DNA from: Magnaporthiopsis rhizophila
Taxonomy: Eukaryota > Ascomycota > Sordariomycetes > Magnaporthales > Magnaporthaceae
Direction: 5' to 3'
NCBI GenBank assembly: GCA_003049465.1
Contig: PYSS01000136.1
Coordinates: forward strand, 31,022 to 95,021
DNA length: 64,000 bases
Shown here piece after piece: positions 35,148 to 46,813 of this stretch (position 1 is the first letter of the stretch; every line of letters starts with the position of its first letter). Made by a program: the position numbers and the translations under genes. The notes under the pieces are model-generated. The model was not told where the DNA came from. It made no database searches and worked only from the letters and a program-made list of their open reading frames with translations.

Positions 35148-38100
35148 CAGTCACTGCGGCTGCTATCACCCAATGTTTCGAGGTAGCTTCTGCGTTGGCT
35201 GCTCTACCTGGTAGCTACCTCGGCTCCCGACCGACCTGACGCCATCTAAAACATGGCAAGAACGGCCGGACAACCACGTTTTGTCGGGAACGACAGATCT
35301 CCGCCACACAGGCGGCCACAGCTGTTTTGTTCTCATGACACCCACCGCCACCACGGTGTATATTACGTTTTGTTCCAAGCGAACATCCCCTTGTTGACAT
35401 CTACCGACACGATCCACCACCTTGCACGAAAAAAGCAGACGGGGAAACCCACAAGAAAAAAAATCATCAATCCGTCCTGGATTACGCAGCTTGATTGCTC
35501 TTTTCCTATCGCATATGGATATGACGAACAAAAGACTCGAGAAACGTGACGACCGACACCACATTTTGCGCACTTTGCCATTTTTCTTTGCCACATCAGC
35601 AACCGCATATATCCCATTCGGTTTTATTTCTTTCCTGTGACTATATTCATTCGCTTGTCTCCTCTTCTCCTTGGTCTCGCTTCCTCATATCAGGTTGTTT
35701 CCGCCTTCATGGAGTATAGGAGGGTATCTTGTCGGTGATGGTGTTTTTGTTTTCATGCCTGACTAGGCATTTCTCGCTTACCTGGCCGAACCACAAACGA
35801 ACAACAACAAAAAAGGTGTTTTTCTTTCCTTAATGGGGCGGGAACTTGCAACCATCCTCTCCCCAGAGCGGGCTTTTTATCTCTTTAACACAGGAGGCAT
35901 AGAAGCGGCCCGGGCGCGAGGTGCAAAAAAAAAAAAAAAAAAAAAAGAACAGTGGCCAGGACCGATGGCCGGCAGGACGCCCATCTCCTTCCCCCATGTC
36001 ATTTCGGGAGTTTTTTATGTGCTTATGAGATTGCTTGTTTTCTTGACAGATTCTCATAGAGTTGTTTATCGTTTTCGTAACGAAAGCAAAGCTTTGCGCA
36101 CACAGAAGACTCTCCGGCGACTGGGAACCCGGCGGGCCCTTCTCGTCTCGTCGAGCTGGCAGGTCGGCCGCCTTTGGTGCGTCGCGTCCTCGACGAGACG
36201 AGGGGTTAATTCCTGCGTGGCACCGAACCAGGTTGCCCATCCCTAACAAATAGTCCATCATTGCACGCGAGCTTTGCGTAGTTGGACAGTTGATGACTCG
36301 AGTTTGAACATTTCGAAGACCAAAAAAGAAGGGATTTCATAGAGAAAAAGGAGAAAAGGAGAGGGGAAAAAAGCGGGCATTTGTCTGGCGCGGGGGACAT
36401 AGACATAAGTTGCATTTCTGTCCGTCCTGTCTGCAACCTGGATGAAGAAAAACAGTATCACCCCAAGGGGGAAAAATAGGGTTGACTTATGACGGACATT
36501 GGGAATTCTGGGGAGTTTATTTAGACGGGAACCAAGAACGGCTTATCTTGTTTTTTTCGCAGAACGTGGGTGATTCTGCGTCCCGGCGTCGCTTGACATT
36601 CCCCTTTCGCTGGAGGATAAAAAGAAAGTGACCCAGCTAGCGCTTCTGAGCGACGTTTTGCCAAAGGGGGGTTGATCGATAACCTGGTGGGCTGGGCGAC
36701 TGGCCGGGCTCATTCTGAGACGAAGGGACAGCCCAGGCGTGACGTGAGGCGGGGGAACGGATCGTCTGGGTTGTTGGCCGGAAGACCGCTAGGTAAACGT
36801 GGCACTTGCCCTTTTTTTTTGTTGTGTTTTACTTCTGCTGTTACCCCTACGTAGGCTCGATGAGGTCGACCAGAGTCCTGACATTGATGTCGATCCTTTA
36901 AAGGTCGTACCGCGGTCGGTCATGACAAAACTTAGGATCGATCACCCCTCCGCGGCCGGATATGGGAGTTCGTCGATGAGGTGATCGCTGCGGATGTAGG
37001 GCGGCCGTCCTCTCCCTCCTGCGTCTGGTATTTCCCTTCGCCATCGGACCCGGGAGGCCCCCAACAGAGTCTCCGTACCACCGAAGCTCGTCGTCGAGGA
37101 TCAGTGAGGGTCGCAGTACCAGATGTATTCTATCCCTTCAACTGGATAGGTAGTGCGTGGAATCTCGGCCCTCCCTCCTGGCCAGGATGCCTGGTCGTTG
37201 TAGGTGGCACTGGCGCGGAGCCATCGGCAGCGCTGTCGTCGGCCGATTCTCGGGCGGGTGGCCAAAAGACGTCGATTTTGGGCAGGTGCCCTGGTGTGGG
37301 CGGAGGTGGACTGGATGGAGATGGAGAAGGCGACGTGTTCGTATAGTGGACTCGTCTTATACCGGGTCCCTCGTGATCCCTCAAGGCAGCATTTGCGGTG
37401 ATGCTGCGGCAATTTGGACATGGCAGCGGACTGGAAGGGCCAAGACGCCGCAGGAGGAAGGAAGTATTTATGCGACGGCCGCGACTAGGACAAAGGAGAG
37501 GGGTTGCGGCATTTATTGGGATACAGGATGGTTATTGTCCGATCGTTTTGCAGCCAGCTAGTGCTGCGTCAGCAATAACCCCAAAGATAACCATGGGAGC
37601 ATTGCATTGACATTGAGCAATATTCTTGTATTTTTTCTGCAGGAGCGGCATGGGCATGGTGTCATATTTTCCACTCGATCAGCCGAGCCCAATGGGAGCC
37701 GGGGGTAAGACGGCACCGAAGCAAAATTTTGATGTAACGTCGGGTTGGATGGACTGCAAGAAAGCAAAGAAAAAGCCTCAAAATGGCGCATGTCATGCCG
37801 GGAATCTCGGCTCAGTTAACCAGCAAACCTCGTTGAAAAGTACTGGCGGGAATTTTACTGGTCCATATCCCTACGTGCCTAGTGATGCAAATTGTAATCA
37901 ACACCGGTGTCGTCTGCTGTAGGAGAAGTATGGAGGCGAACGCTAGAATGGTAGGGTCAGAATGAGTGACATCAGGGAGGGGCTGAAACCGCCTCAAAGT
38001 CCGAGGACGTGTTGTTCCCGGACTTGCTTGTTAATGCGGGAGTCTGGCAGGAGTCTGTTTGGTCCGCCATAATCGGACAGGAGGTAGTTTCCACGGTGTT

Positions 38101-40367
38101 CAGGTGCTTCCGGGATGCAGAGCCGTGGCTAGGAACCCATATCTCGTGGTATTGCTGACCTCAACTTATGCTGCAGCACGGGGCGTGTGCCCTGCTCGGC
38201 CCCAGGCTGGGAGGCTCCACGGGATGCGGCTTTTACAGGATGGTTAGCCCGGCTTTTCCTAGGGAGGAGAGCCGCTGATGCAGGGACTTGTTAGGACGCA
38301 AACTAGACAAGATGGTGAATAGTCAAGCGGCAAGCGGAACAACCCGAGTGAGGCGAACCACGACAGGTTGCAGCACCCTCGGTGGTCTCCGGCCTTCGTT
38401 CAAGTCGTCCTTGTGGTCCGTGCGTCTGACTTGCCAAGTCGCTGAGAGATGCCTGCTTGTTGACGTCATTGCAGCATGTCGACCGCGCGGGGCAGCCCGC
38501 ACCATGCCTTGCAAAGCCTGGTCAGTAATCAAGTTGAATCTTTCTGCGCTAAACCGCGAGTTTGAATTCGGAAATGACGTCAGGGACGGACCAGGGAGCG
38601 GCCGAAGACTATAATTGAGAGCAGAACCGGAGAGAGAACCGCAGTCACCTAGATACGATGAGCATAGCTTACGTAGGTACCTAGGTAATTTTGATACAAC
38701 GAAAATTGGGAACAGGTAGGGGAGACAGGAGGTCCACGGTTTGAAATTCGGGCACAACTAAGACGGGTTTACGAGCACGCGGTAGATGCTTGACAGCGGG
38801 TGCGGGTGCGGCTACGGATGAGGGCAATTTAAAGTTTCAATGCTGTTTTGCGACCTCCACTCGGACTGGTCTAGATCTCGCTGTGAGCCCCCAGGGGTGG
38901 ACTGCAGCTGCCGGCCGGCTGGCCAGATAGTTGCAAAGGATCCGTTGTTTAGGGCGAGGTTACACCAACTGTCCTGTTTGCCGCCTTGAGGCTACCCTTT
39001 TAGGGTTCGACTCTCTGGCTGACCCTAGCCGATGAAAGCTGCGGGGTCAGTCGTACTTTCTCGCGTTGAGCCGGATCGGGGGCTCTGATCCGTGGTGTGC
39101 AAGGGCCTGAGTCGTCCTGACCGGACATTTCCTCCCGGTTAGGCTAGAGCGGGTTCTGGCCACGGCACACACACCACCCATCTGAGGTTGCTGTGCGATT
39201 TCCTTGCAATTGCATCCAAAAATCCATGTTTTGTGCGTCATCCAAGCGATTACACCTTCGCAGCGTCGTTGTGATCAAGGCGGGAGCAAGTTCGCGGGTT
39301 CCTCTGCAGGGTTGCATGGTGCCGTCCGTGGCTTGTTGTCGCCGTTTTCAGTGGCAAATGGAACAGCTTTGCTAGAGCCCATTGACTGGTCCCTGGCTGA
39401 GAGCTCAAAGGGCTGGTAGCTCTGCTTAGCTCCTCCTTCCTTCTCTGTGTGATCTGGGATCCAAACGTGTTGGACTTCTTGGTCGACATTTATCACCGAC
39501 AAACCGTTTTGCTCAGGGTGCCGCAGGGCGGGCGACGATTGTGAATTGCATCAATTGCCCCTCGTTTTGTGCGGGTCCAGCCAGCGCAAGGTCGATTTGG
39601 GGTGGCGGCACCCGGCCACGGCCAAGTGCAGGTATGCTTCCGGTAGGCCCAGCCAAGCTTCCTGCTTGCACCTCTCAGGCGGTCGCCCATGCTGAGAGGA
39701 CCTACAAAAAAAAATCCCTGTCCCGTGCTGGCACCACAACCTCCTCACCGACCATAGCTGGGCGCCACCTCCTGTAGCTTCGAGCTCGTCTCCAAAAAGG
39801 AGATGCGAAAACAACACAACACAACACACCCACCTCCCTCTCCCTCCCACCTAAACATCGCCATGCCTGACGAGAGGCCTTGCCCTGACTTCTGCTGCCG
39901 TGTTTCGCCACCTGCCCTTCTGAGAGGCTGCTGCTGATGAGGATTCTGCCCACTCGCTGCGCAGCTGTCGCTCCCTTCCCCTCTGGGCCTAAGTGATCGG
40001 CGCAGGCCAGGCGGGCAGATACAGCAAAAGTCGAACCAAGCCCCGACCCGCACTGCTGTTCGCCCGAACAATAAACTTGCTGGGCTCCAACCAACCCGGC
40101 CGCCTGCCTTTCCTTCGCCAGCTCCCGCCGCCCGCCGAACGAGAGCCCTTCGACCGACCCACACCCGTGCTACCCCATCGAGATCGCGCCAATACTGCTA
40201 GATCGAGGGACCGGCGCGCGTGCGCAACGAAGACACCCTACTTTTCCTCCCCACACCAAGGCTTCCCCTAAAAGCCTCTGCCGCACAAAGACCTGCCTGT
40301 TTGTGTACCGCGACATCCCCCACGGCTCAACAAAACCCTCTTGCCGGCTAGACCCCCGGCATTGCTC
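35148..40367. other. About 5.2 kb without a recognisable gene
   Basis: It holds the 3' flank of the copper-fist gene, a 22-base A-run (35925-35946), an ACGTAGGTACCTAGGTA palindromic cluster (38671-38687), and a long CT-rich leader before the phytochrome start (about 39800-40367). No frame here shows a motif I can support. A GGTTCGACTCT sequence near 39004 was checked and does not fold as a tRNA. Confidence 0.45.
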
Positions 40368-43300
40368 ATGGACCCGGGTCAGGAGGCCCAGCGGCTCTCT
40401 GAGCAGCCACTACCCTCGACAGACCCCCCACCCTCTGTTGAGCACCCCCAGCCCGTGCCCAACCCCGACACCTCGGACAGCTTGCCTCCTTCGCCATCCC
40501 CCGCCGGCTCCACGGATACAGGCACAGACACTGCGGCTGGATCCGAGATTAGCAGTCCAACGCCGACGCAGGGCGATCCTTTTGCTGCTTCACTCGGGCC
40601 AAACGCTACCCCGGGTTCCTCATCACGGAGCTCCAACTCAGACCTCCAGTTGGGTCACGGCTCCACGCAGGAGCCTGTCGATCCCGCCGACCGTGTTTTC
40701 CCCATCCGGTCCGTGTTGACCGTTGAACCCAGCGAGCAGGGCGACTACTTCCAGCGTCCCTTGGCAGAACACTCGCCCCACTCGCCTCATGGGAGTAGCA
40801 TAGGGTCGCTGGAAATGACGACGAGCGCGAGGCGGGCCCGATCTGGGAGCCAGGCGAGCGGGCCTAGCCTGTCCACACTCAAATCACCGATAGAACGAGG
40901 GGGGGATCATCACGGGTCGAGAAGACGTCACAACACGCTCCGTTCATCCGTGTCCAGCGGACATGCAGAGCCTACAGGGCGTGTTGGCAGCTCTATCGGC
41001 CCGCTGCCAATTTTCTCCGATGAAGCTGCCTCGGACGACGACGACGACGACGACGACGAGCGGGCTGGGACGCCTCCCGCACATTCACTCGATAGCGCCT
41101 CAATCACAGAATCCATCAGTGCCGGGATGACCACGGTCAGGTTTGAACACGTCATGACCGAGGGCGGGCATGCCGTCATTACCGGACGGCAGGGGACCCT
41201 CCAGCGATGTGAGGACGAGCCGATCCACGCACCCGGGGCCGTTCAGGGATTCGGGGCTCTGGTAGCCATCGCCGAGGACGCCAAAGGGAATTACCTCGTT
41301 CGTTATGCCAGCGAGAATACCCAACGCATCGTTGGGTACAGCCCTCAGCAGCTGTTTCGGCTCGGCAATTTTCTGGATATCTTTACCGAAGAGCAAGCCG
41401 AAAATTTGCTAGATCACATCGATTTTATCCGCGACGAGGAGGCCGACCCCGGAACAAACGGGCCAGAAGTGTTCAGTGTGTCGATACGGCCGCCGCAGCA
41501 GCCAAGGACGAGGGCGGTTAAGCTCTGGTGCGCCATCCACGTCAATCCGTCCAGCCCAGACCTGACGGTCTGCGAGTTCGAGCTTGACGACGATCTAGCG
41601 AACCCTCTCCGGCCACCTGGCGAGGCTACTCCGGATATACCCGAGGACACGCTGCATTCGAATCCCACGGCCGAGGAGCTTGCAGAGAGCACAGAGGTTA
41701 TGAGCCGACCGCTCAGGGTGCTCCGTAGCGCCCGCAAGCGGCGTGGCGAGGCCGGCGCCATGCAGGTCTTCGACATCATGTCGCAGGTGCAGGAGCAGCT
41801 CGCTTCGGCTGCCAATCTTGCAAAGTTCCTCAAAATCCTGGTCGGGATCGTCAAGGAGCTGACGGGCTTCCACCGCGTCATGGTTTACCAGTTCGACTCG
41901 AGCTTCAACGGCCGCGTCGTCACCGAGCTTGTAGACACGGCACAGACCCGAGACTTGTACAAGGGGCTGCACTTCCCCGCATCCGACATTCCCAAACAAG
42001 CGCGTGAGCTTTACAAGCTCAACAAGGTTCGCCTTCTCTACGACAGGGATCAGCCAACCGCGCGGCTCGTGTGCCGCACGGTCGAGGACGTCCAGCAGCC
42101 CCTGGACTTGACTCACTCCTACCTCCGCGCCATGTCGCCTATCCATCTTAAGTATCTTGGAAACATGGCGGTCCGGTCGTCCATGTCCATCTCCATCAAC
42201 GCATTCGACGAGCTCTGGGGACTGATAGCATGCCACTCCTACGGCAAAAGGGGCATGCGCGTTTCTTTTCCCATCAGGAAGATGTGTCGACTAGTCGGGG
42301 ACACGGCGTCCAGGAACATCGAGCGGCTGTCGTATGCATCCCGACTCCAGTCGCGAAAGCTGATCAATACTGTCCCCACTGACAAGAACCCGTCGGGCTA
42401 CATCATCGCATCATCCGACGACCTCCTACGACTCTTCGACGCCGACTTTGGCGCTCTGTCCATACGCGGCGAGACCAAAATCCTTGGCAAGCTCGAGCAG
42501 TCTCAGGAGATTCTCGTCATCCTCGAGTATCTCCGCCTCAAGAAGTTCAATTCTGTTCTCACGACGCAAGATGTCGGCGTGGACTTTGCCGATCTCAGGT
42601 ATCCTCACGGGTTCAGCGTCATCGCGGGCGCACTTTATGTGCCGCTCAGCAGTGGTGGGAGCGACTTCATTGTGTTTTTCCGCCAGGGCCAGGTACACGA
42701 GGTCAGGTGGGCGGGTAATCCATACCAAAAGTCCATCAAGGAGGGCACCGAGGCCTATCTGCAGCCTCGAAAAAGCTTCAAGGTCTGGAACGAGACTATT
42801 ATGGGCAAGTCTCGCGAGTGGACAGAGGAACAGATTGAGACGGCCGCTGTGCTGTGTCTGGTATATGGTAAGTTTGGTTTGTTTTAAACCCGCCCGCGAA
42901 TGGGACGCGCACGCGCGGGGAAAAAAAAGCAACTGTGGCTAATGGCGCGCGCAGGCAAATTCATCGAGGTTTGGAGACAAAAGGAAGCTGCCCTGCAAAG
43001 CAGCAAGCTGACGAGACTGCTGCTGGCCAACTCGGCCCATGAAGTCCGCACACCTCTCAACGCTATTATTAACTACCTCGAGATAGCCATGGAGGGCTCG
43101 CTCGATCAGGAGACGCGGGATAACCTGGCCAAGTCCCATTCTGCGTCCAAATCACTAATCTACGTCATCAACGACCTGCTCGACCTTACAAAAGCCGAAG
43201 AAGGGCAAGAGCTAATCAAGGATGAGATATTCGATCTCGCTGCATGTATCCGCGAGGCCACACAACCTTTCGTATCGGACGCCAAGAGAAAGAATATCGG

Positions 43301-45087
43301 CTACGAAGTCACCGAACACCCCGGCCTGCCGCGAGCCGTCTACGGGGACCAGGGCAAGGTCAGGCAGGCGGTAGCCAACGTTACGGCCAATGCAATGCAG
43401 CACACCACGGAGGGCTCAATCAAGATTGAGGCCTACGTGGCAGAGATACTCCAGAGCAAAGTGCGAGTTGAGATTGTGGTAGAAGACACCGGGTCCGGGA
43501 TTGGCACCGCGCAGTTAGACGCGCTGTTCCGCGAGCTGGAGCAGGTCAGCGCCGACCTCGATCATGCCGCGGCCCCGTCGTCTGGAGACGCATCGGGCCC
43601 GGGGATTAAGCCGCCACGGACACTCGGCCTCGGCTTGGCGGTGGTGGCAAGGATTGTTCGGAATATGGACGGCCAACTGCGCCTAAAGTCGGACCCTGGC
43701 AAGGGCTCGAGATTTGTGATCCAGCTGCCCTTTGATCTTCCACTAGACGACTCGCCGGAGTCGCACGACGGCGCCAGCAGCGTCGCGCTGCACTCGGCGG
43801 CGGGGTCCACCGTGTCCGCTACCGGCACTACACGTCTCGACGGGGAGGTAACACTAGTCGACTCAGCTAGCGGCACCATGGCGTCGGCTGTGGGAACCCT
43901 GTCTCCGAAGAAGGGCGCCGAGGACGCCGCCAGCATCGTCAGTAGGAACAGTGCCAACAGCAAGGGCAGCGGCCAGAGCGCCATTAGCGACGCAGACCGG
44001 CTGATTGACGCCATTCAGCTTCCTCTGGCCGTCGGGGCGCCCGAGTCGAAGCGTGCGGGTTTGCAGCGACACAACTCCAAGGCGCCATACTACCATCCTG
44101 GCGCCAAGATCAGCAGCCCTGCTCGGTCCATCAGCCCCGTTACGTCGCGACACTCTGGAGGCATTAGTCGGGTTAGTCCTCCTGCTAGTCCTAGACGCCC
44201 TGAGGGCTCTGGTGAGTCGGGCGGCGCGGGCATGCAGTTTGTGACGGACAGCAAGACACCCCTGAAGCCTGTCAAAATTCCCGACAGCGACGAGTACAGG
44301 AACAAACCCGAGGCCCCCCAGGTGGGCCAGTCCTCGCGTGTCCTTTTTGAGCTGCCCGAGACCCCGCGTTCGAGTACTGCCGGTGATCTGGCGTCGGAAC
44401 CTACGAGCGGCGGCCTTCAAGTGCTCTGCGCCGAAGACGACCCCATCAATATGAAACTCCTACGAAAACGGCTAGAGAAGGCCGGTCACGCCGTGTTCCA
44501 TACGGTGAATGGCGCAGACTGTGCGTCTGTCTACAAGGAAAAGCCGGGACAATACGACGTCGTCCTCATGGACATGCAGGCATGTTCATCCCTCCAGTCT
44601 TTGATTCACCGGGCCCTTTCTGCCGACACGCACGTTCTTTCATGTGGCCTCGCCATGGGGGTTTGGCTACAGGTAGTAAGTTATACTAACCAAGAAGGGC
44701 TGTTTCCAGATGCCCATTGTGGACGGTCTCGACAGTACGAAGATGATCCGCGCGTTCGAAGAGTCGGTTGCCCATGCTGGTCTTTCCGAAGCGGCGGCCA
44801 AAGTTGGACGGATTCCAATATTTGCCGTCTCGGCGTCTTTGCTGGAGTCGCAAAAACCAACGTACGTTGGCGCGGGGTTCGACGGCTGGATTCTCAAGCC
44901 CATCGACTTCAAGCGACTTGAGACGCTGCTTGCCGGCATCAACGACGTCGCTGTGAGGCGTAACTGCTTCTACGAACAAGGGCACTGGGAGCGCGGCGGC
45001 TGGTTCGACAAAGCCTCGGAGCAGCAGCAGCAGCCCCAACTGTGCCCCGTGGAGGCTGGAGATTCCGCATGGGAGCCTCTGCGCTAG
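40368..45087 (+). CDS. Fungal phytochrome, hybrid histidine kinase
   Basis: A red/far-red photoreceptor with a biliverdin chromophore and phosphorelay output. Three exons: 40368-42867, 42955-44579 and 44710-45087, giving 1500 residues. Intron 1 is 87 bp GT-AG. Intron 2 is 130 bp with a GC donor (CAG/GCATGT) and TTTCCAG acceptor. After a disordered N-terminus of about 270 residues comes C281 in RCEDEPIHAPGAVQGFG, aligned with the biliverdin-attachment cysteine of fungal phytochromes. The PAS domain spans about 285-410. The GAF domain (about 465-650) has PASDIP near 538 and SPIHLKYLGNMAVRSSMS. The PHY domain (about 655-840) has tongue motifs RWAGNP and PRKSF. In the kinase, H862 lies in AHEVRTPLN, the N-box is near 970-983, and EDTGSGIG is near 1010. 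The C-terminal receiver domain has acidic EDDP near 1325, phospho-acceptor D1373 (LMDMQMP) and K1438. All relay residues are present, so it looks functional. The ATG at 40368 is the first in frame after upstream non-ATG sequence. Confidence 0.96.
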
Positions 45088-46448
45088 CTGCGGCCTCCTC
45101 TTCGTCATGCGAGATCAGTCGCTGGATCTACTGCCTCTTCAACTGGCAGGGCAATTGTGCATCGAGAGATGTGACGTATAATATCCCGCAGCCCTCCAAG
45201 TGCGTGGACGCGACATGTAGGCCGAAACATGCCTTTGCTGTTGCTTTTCCGCTTTCGCTTTTCAGCCGTCCGGTGGGTGCAGTGCTGGCCTCCACGCTTC
45301 CACTACCTTCCCTCCTCACCTAGAGTCTCTATGCATAGACGGGGCCCTCGCACTTCCTCGAGATCGTTTGGTTTTTTTTTTTTTTTTCACTTCTCTCTTT
45401 TTCTCTTTTGTCTTTTTTTCTTATTTTACCTCGATGGATGCAACAGTGGTCTGGATATCTCGATATGAAGCAGGAAGAGGCCGGGTTCCGATGGGAAGAC
45501 AGGATGCTGAGTCTCGAAGACACATGCGGTTTTTGCTTTCGGCGTACACGATGATACCCCGGTCTACCTTCTCCTGTCCCCAAACCTATCTTCCCTTTTG
45601 TTCTACTCACTGTTTCTCATATATCTTCTTGTTCCAACGCCAAAGCAACAATTCAGAAAAAACCGGATCGGGGAGGGCATTACATGGCGTTATAAAGGTG
45701 TAACTTTTCTTGTATGTTTTCTTTTTTTTTCCCTTTCGTTTTGTGCGAAGTAACAATAGTCACTTCCGGAGGAGTGGACGAACGGACAGACGGATGGAGT
45801 GTTCGGCAAAAGTACAAGGATTGCTGTATCAAAAGGGAACAGGCAGGCAGGCAGGCGCATTTCCATTCTTTTCTACCCTCTTCCGAGTCTCTACCTGCAT
45901 GTTTATCTTGGATGGGTTTTGACGGGCTAACTCGGTTAAAAGAGACGGAATATCCTTCTCTCCTTGACATTTATTTTTGCCATTCCGGTATGGCATGAAT
46001 GAATATTGTTGACAATCGCATCAGGCTGGCTGGAAGCACAAGACAATGGAAGGTACGAAGGGCAGCACGACGGCGACAGATTAAACAAACACGGGCTGCG
46101 GACGCCCAAAGGCTATTCGGAACCTAGAAATGTGCTCGAGTAGAAAGTAAAGGAAAAAAGAAAATTCCAGGAGAATCACTCGATATAAAAGTACGCGGTA
46201 GGTTGCCAGAAAAATGGGAGGATCGCTAGGCCGCACAGGGATAGATGGCGCCAAAGCGAAGAAACCGATAAGTGCACCCAAAATGCCTCCGCCGGCCGCA
46301 AAAGCCAGGGTTCGACCAGTTGGCAGGCAGATGGGTGTGGGGCATGCGGGAGCAACAGTTTGGGTGCATGATATTAAGTACTAGGCCAATACGTCTACGC
46401 GGAGGAGGCTGCCGAGGAGGAGCCCCAAGCAGAACAAAGTACGTACAA

Positions 46449-46491
<43 letters not shown>

Positions 46492-46506
46492 ACTACTTTA
46501 TCCATT
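45088..46506. other. Intergenic, convergent 3' ends
   Basis: AT-rich 3' flanks of the phytochrome and the zinc-cluster gene. It contains a 16-base T-run (45372-45387) and an (AC)n microsatellite. No gene was recognised. Confidence 0.55.
46451..46489. repeat. (AC)n microsatellite, about 19 units
   Basis: A perfect AC dinucleotide run of about 39 bp just downstream of the zinc-cluster gene. Confidence 0.92.
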
Positions 46507-46757
46507 TCAAATGATTGGATATGTCGACGGTCTAGCCAGCGACGGCGTCAATGATTCGCCACGGACGGTGATGGTATCGTCGGCCACCAACCGCCTCGAC
46601 CCCTGACGCTCTCGTCTCGGGCCCCACTCTGCCTCTTCCCGAAGCTGGGCCTGGAGGGCGGCGACATGACCGTCTAGCGTTTCGGTGGTATGAGCTGCTT
46701 CTGCTTGGAAGTGCGGAGGCAAGCCTCCGAGACCGGCAGCAGAATAACAACTCCCTC
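46507..46757 (-). other. Possible extra C-terminal exon of the zinc-cluster factor
   Basis: The frame reads GGSCYSAAGLGGLPPHFQ..., then a helix-like LDGHVAALQAQLREEAE and DDTITVRGE, and ends at a stop at 46507. It looks coding rather than random. It would join if the preceding exon ended at 46822 and a 64-bp intron (46758-46821) were removed with a GC donor (GCAG/GCGCTT) and TTAG acceptor. The join keeps frame and gives a protein of 1184 residues. The donor is far from the GC-AG consensus, so this stays a hypothesis. Confidence 0.35.
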
Positions 46758-46813
46758 CTAACTGGGCGCATCTAGGTATGTTCAGCGAGGGCGGCAGCGG
46801 CAGCCTGCACATC

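Noticed and set aside
38884..39025. tRNA suggested by GGTTCGACTCT
   Set aside because: A T-arm can be drawn, but no matching acceptor strand or A box is found upstream.
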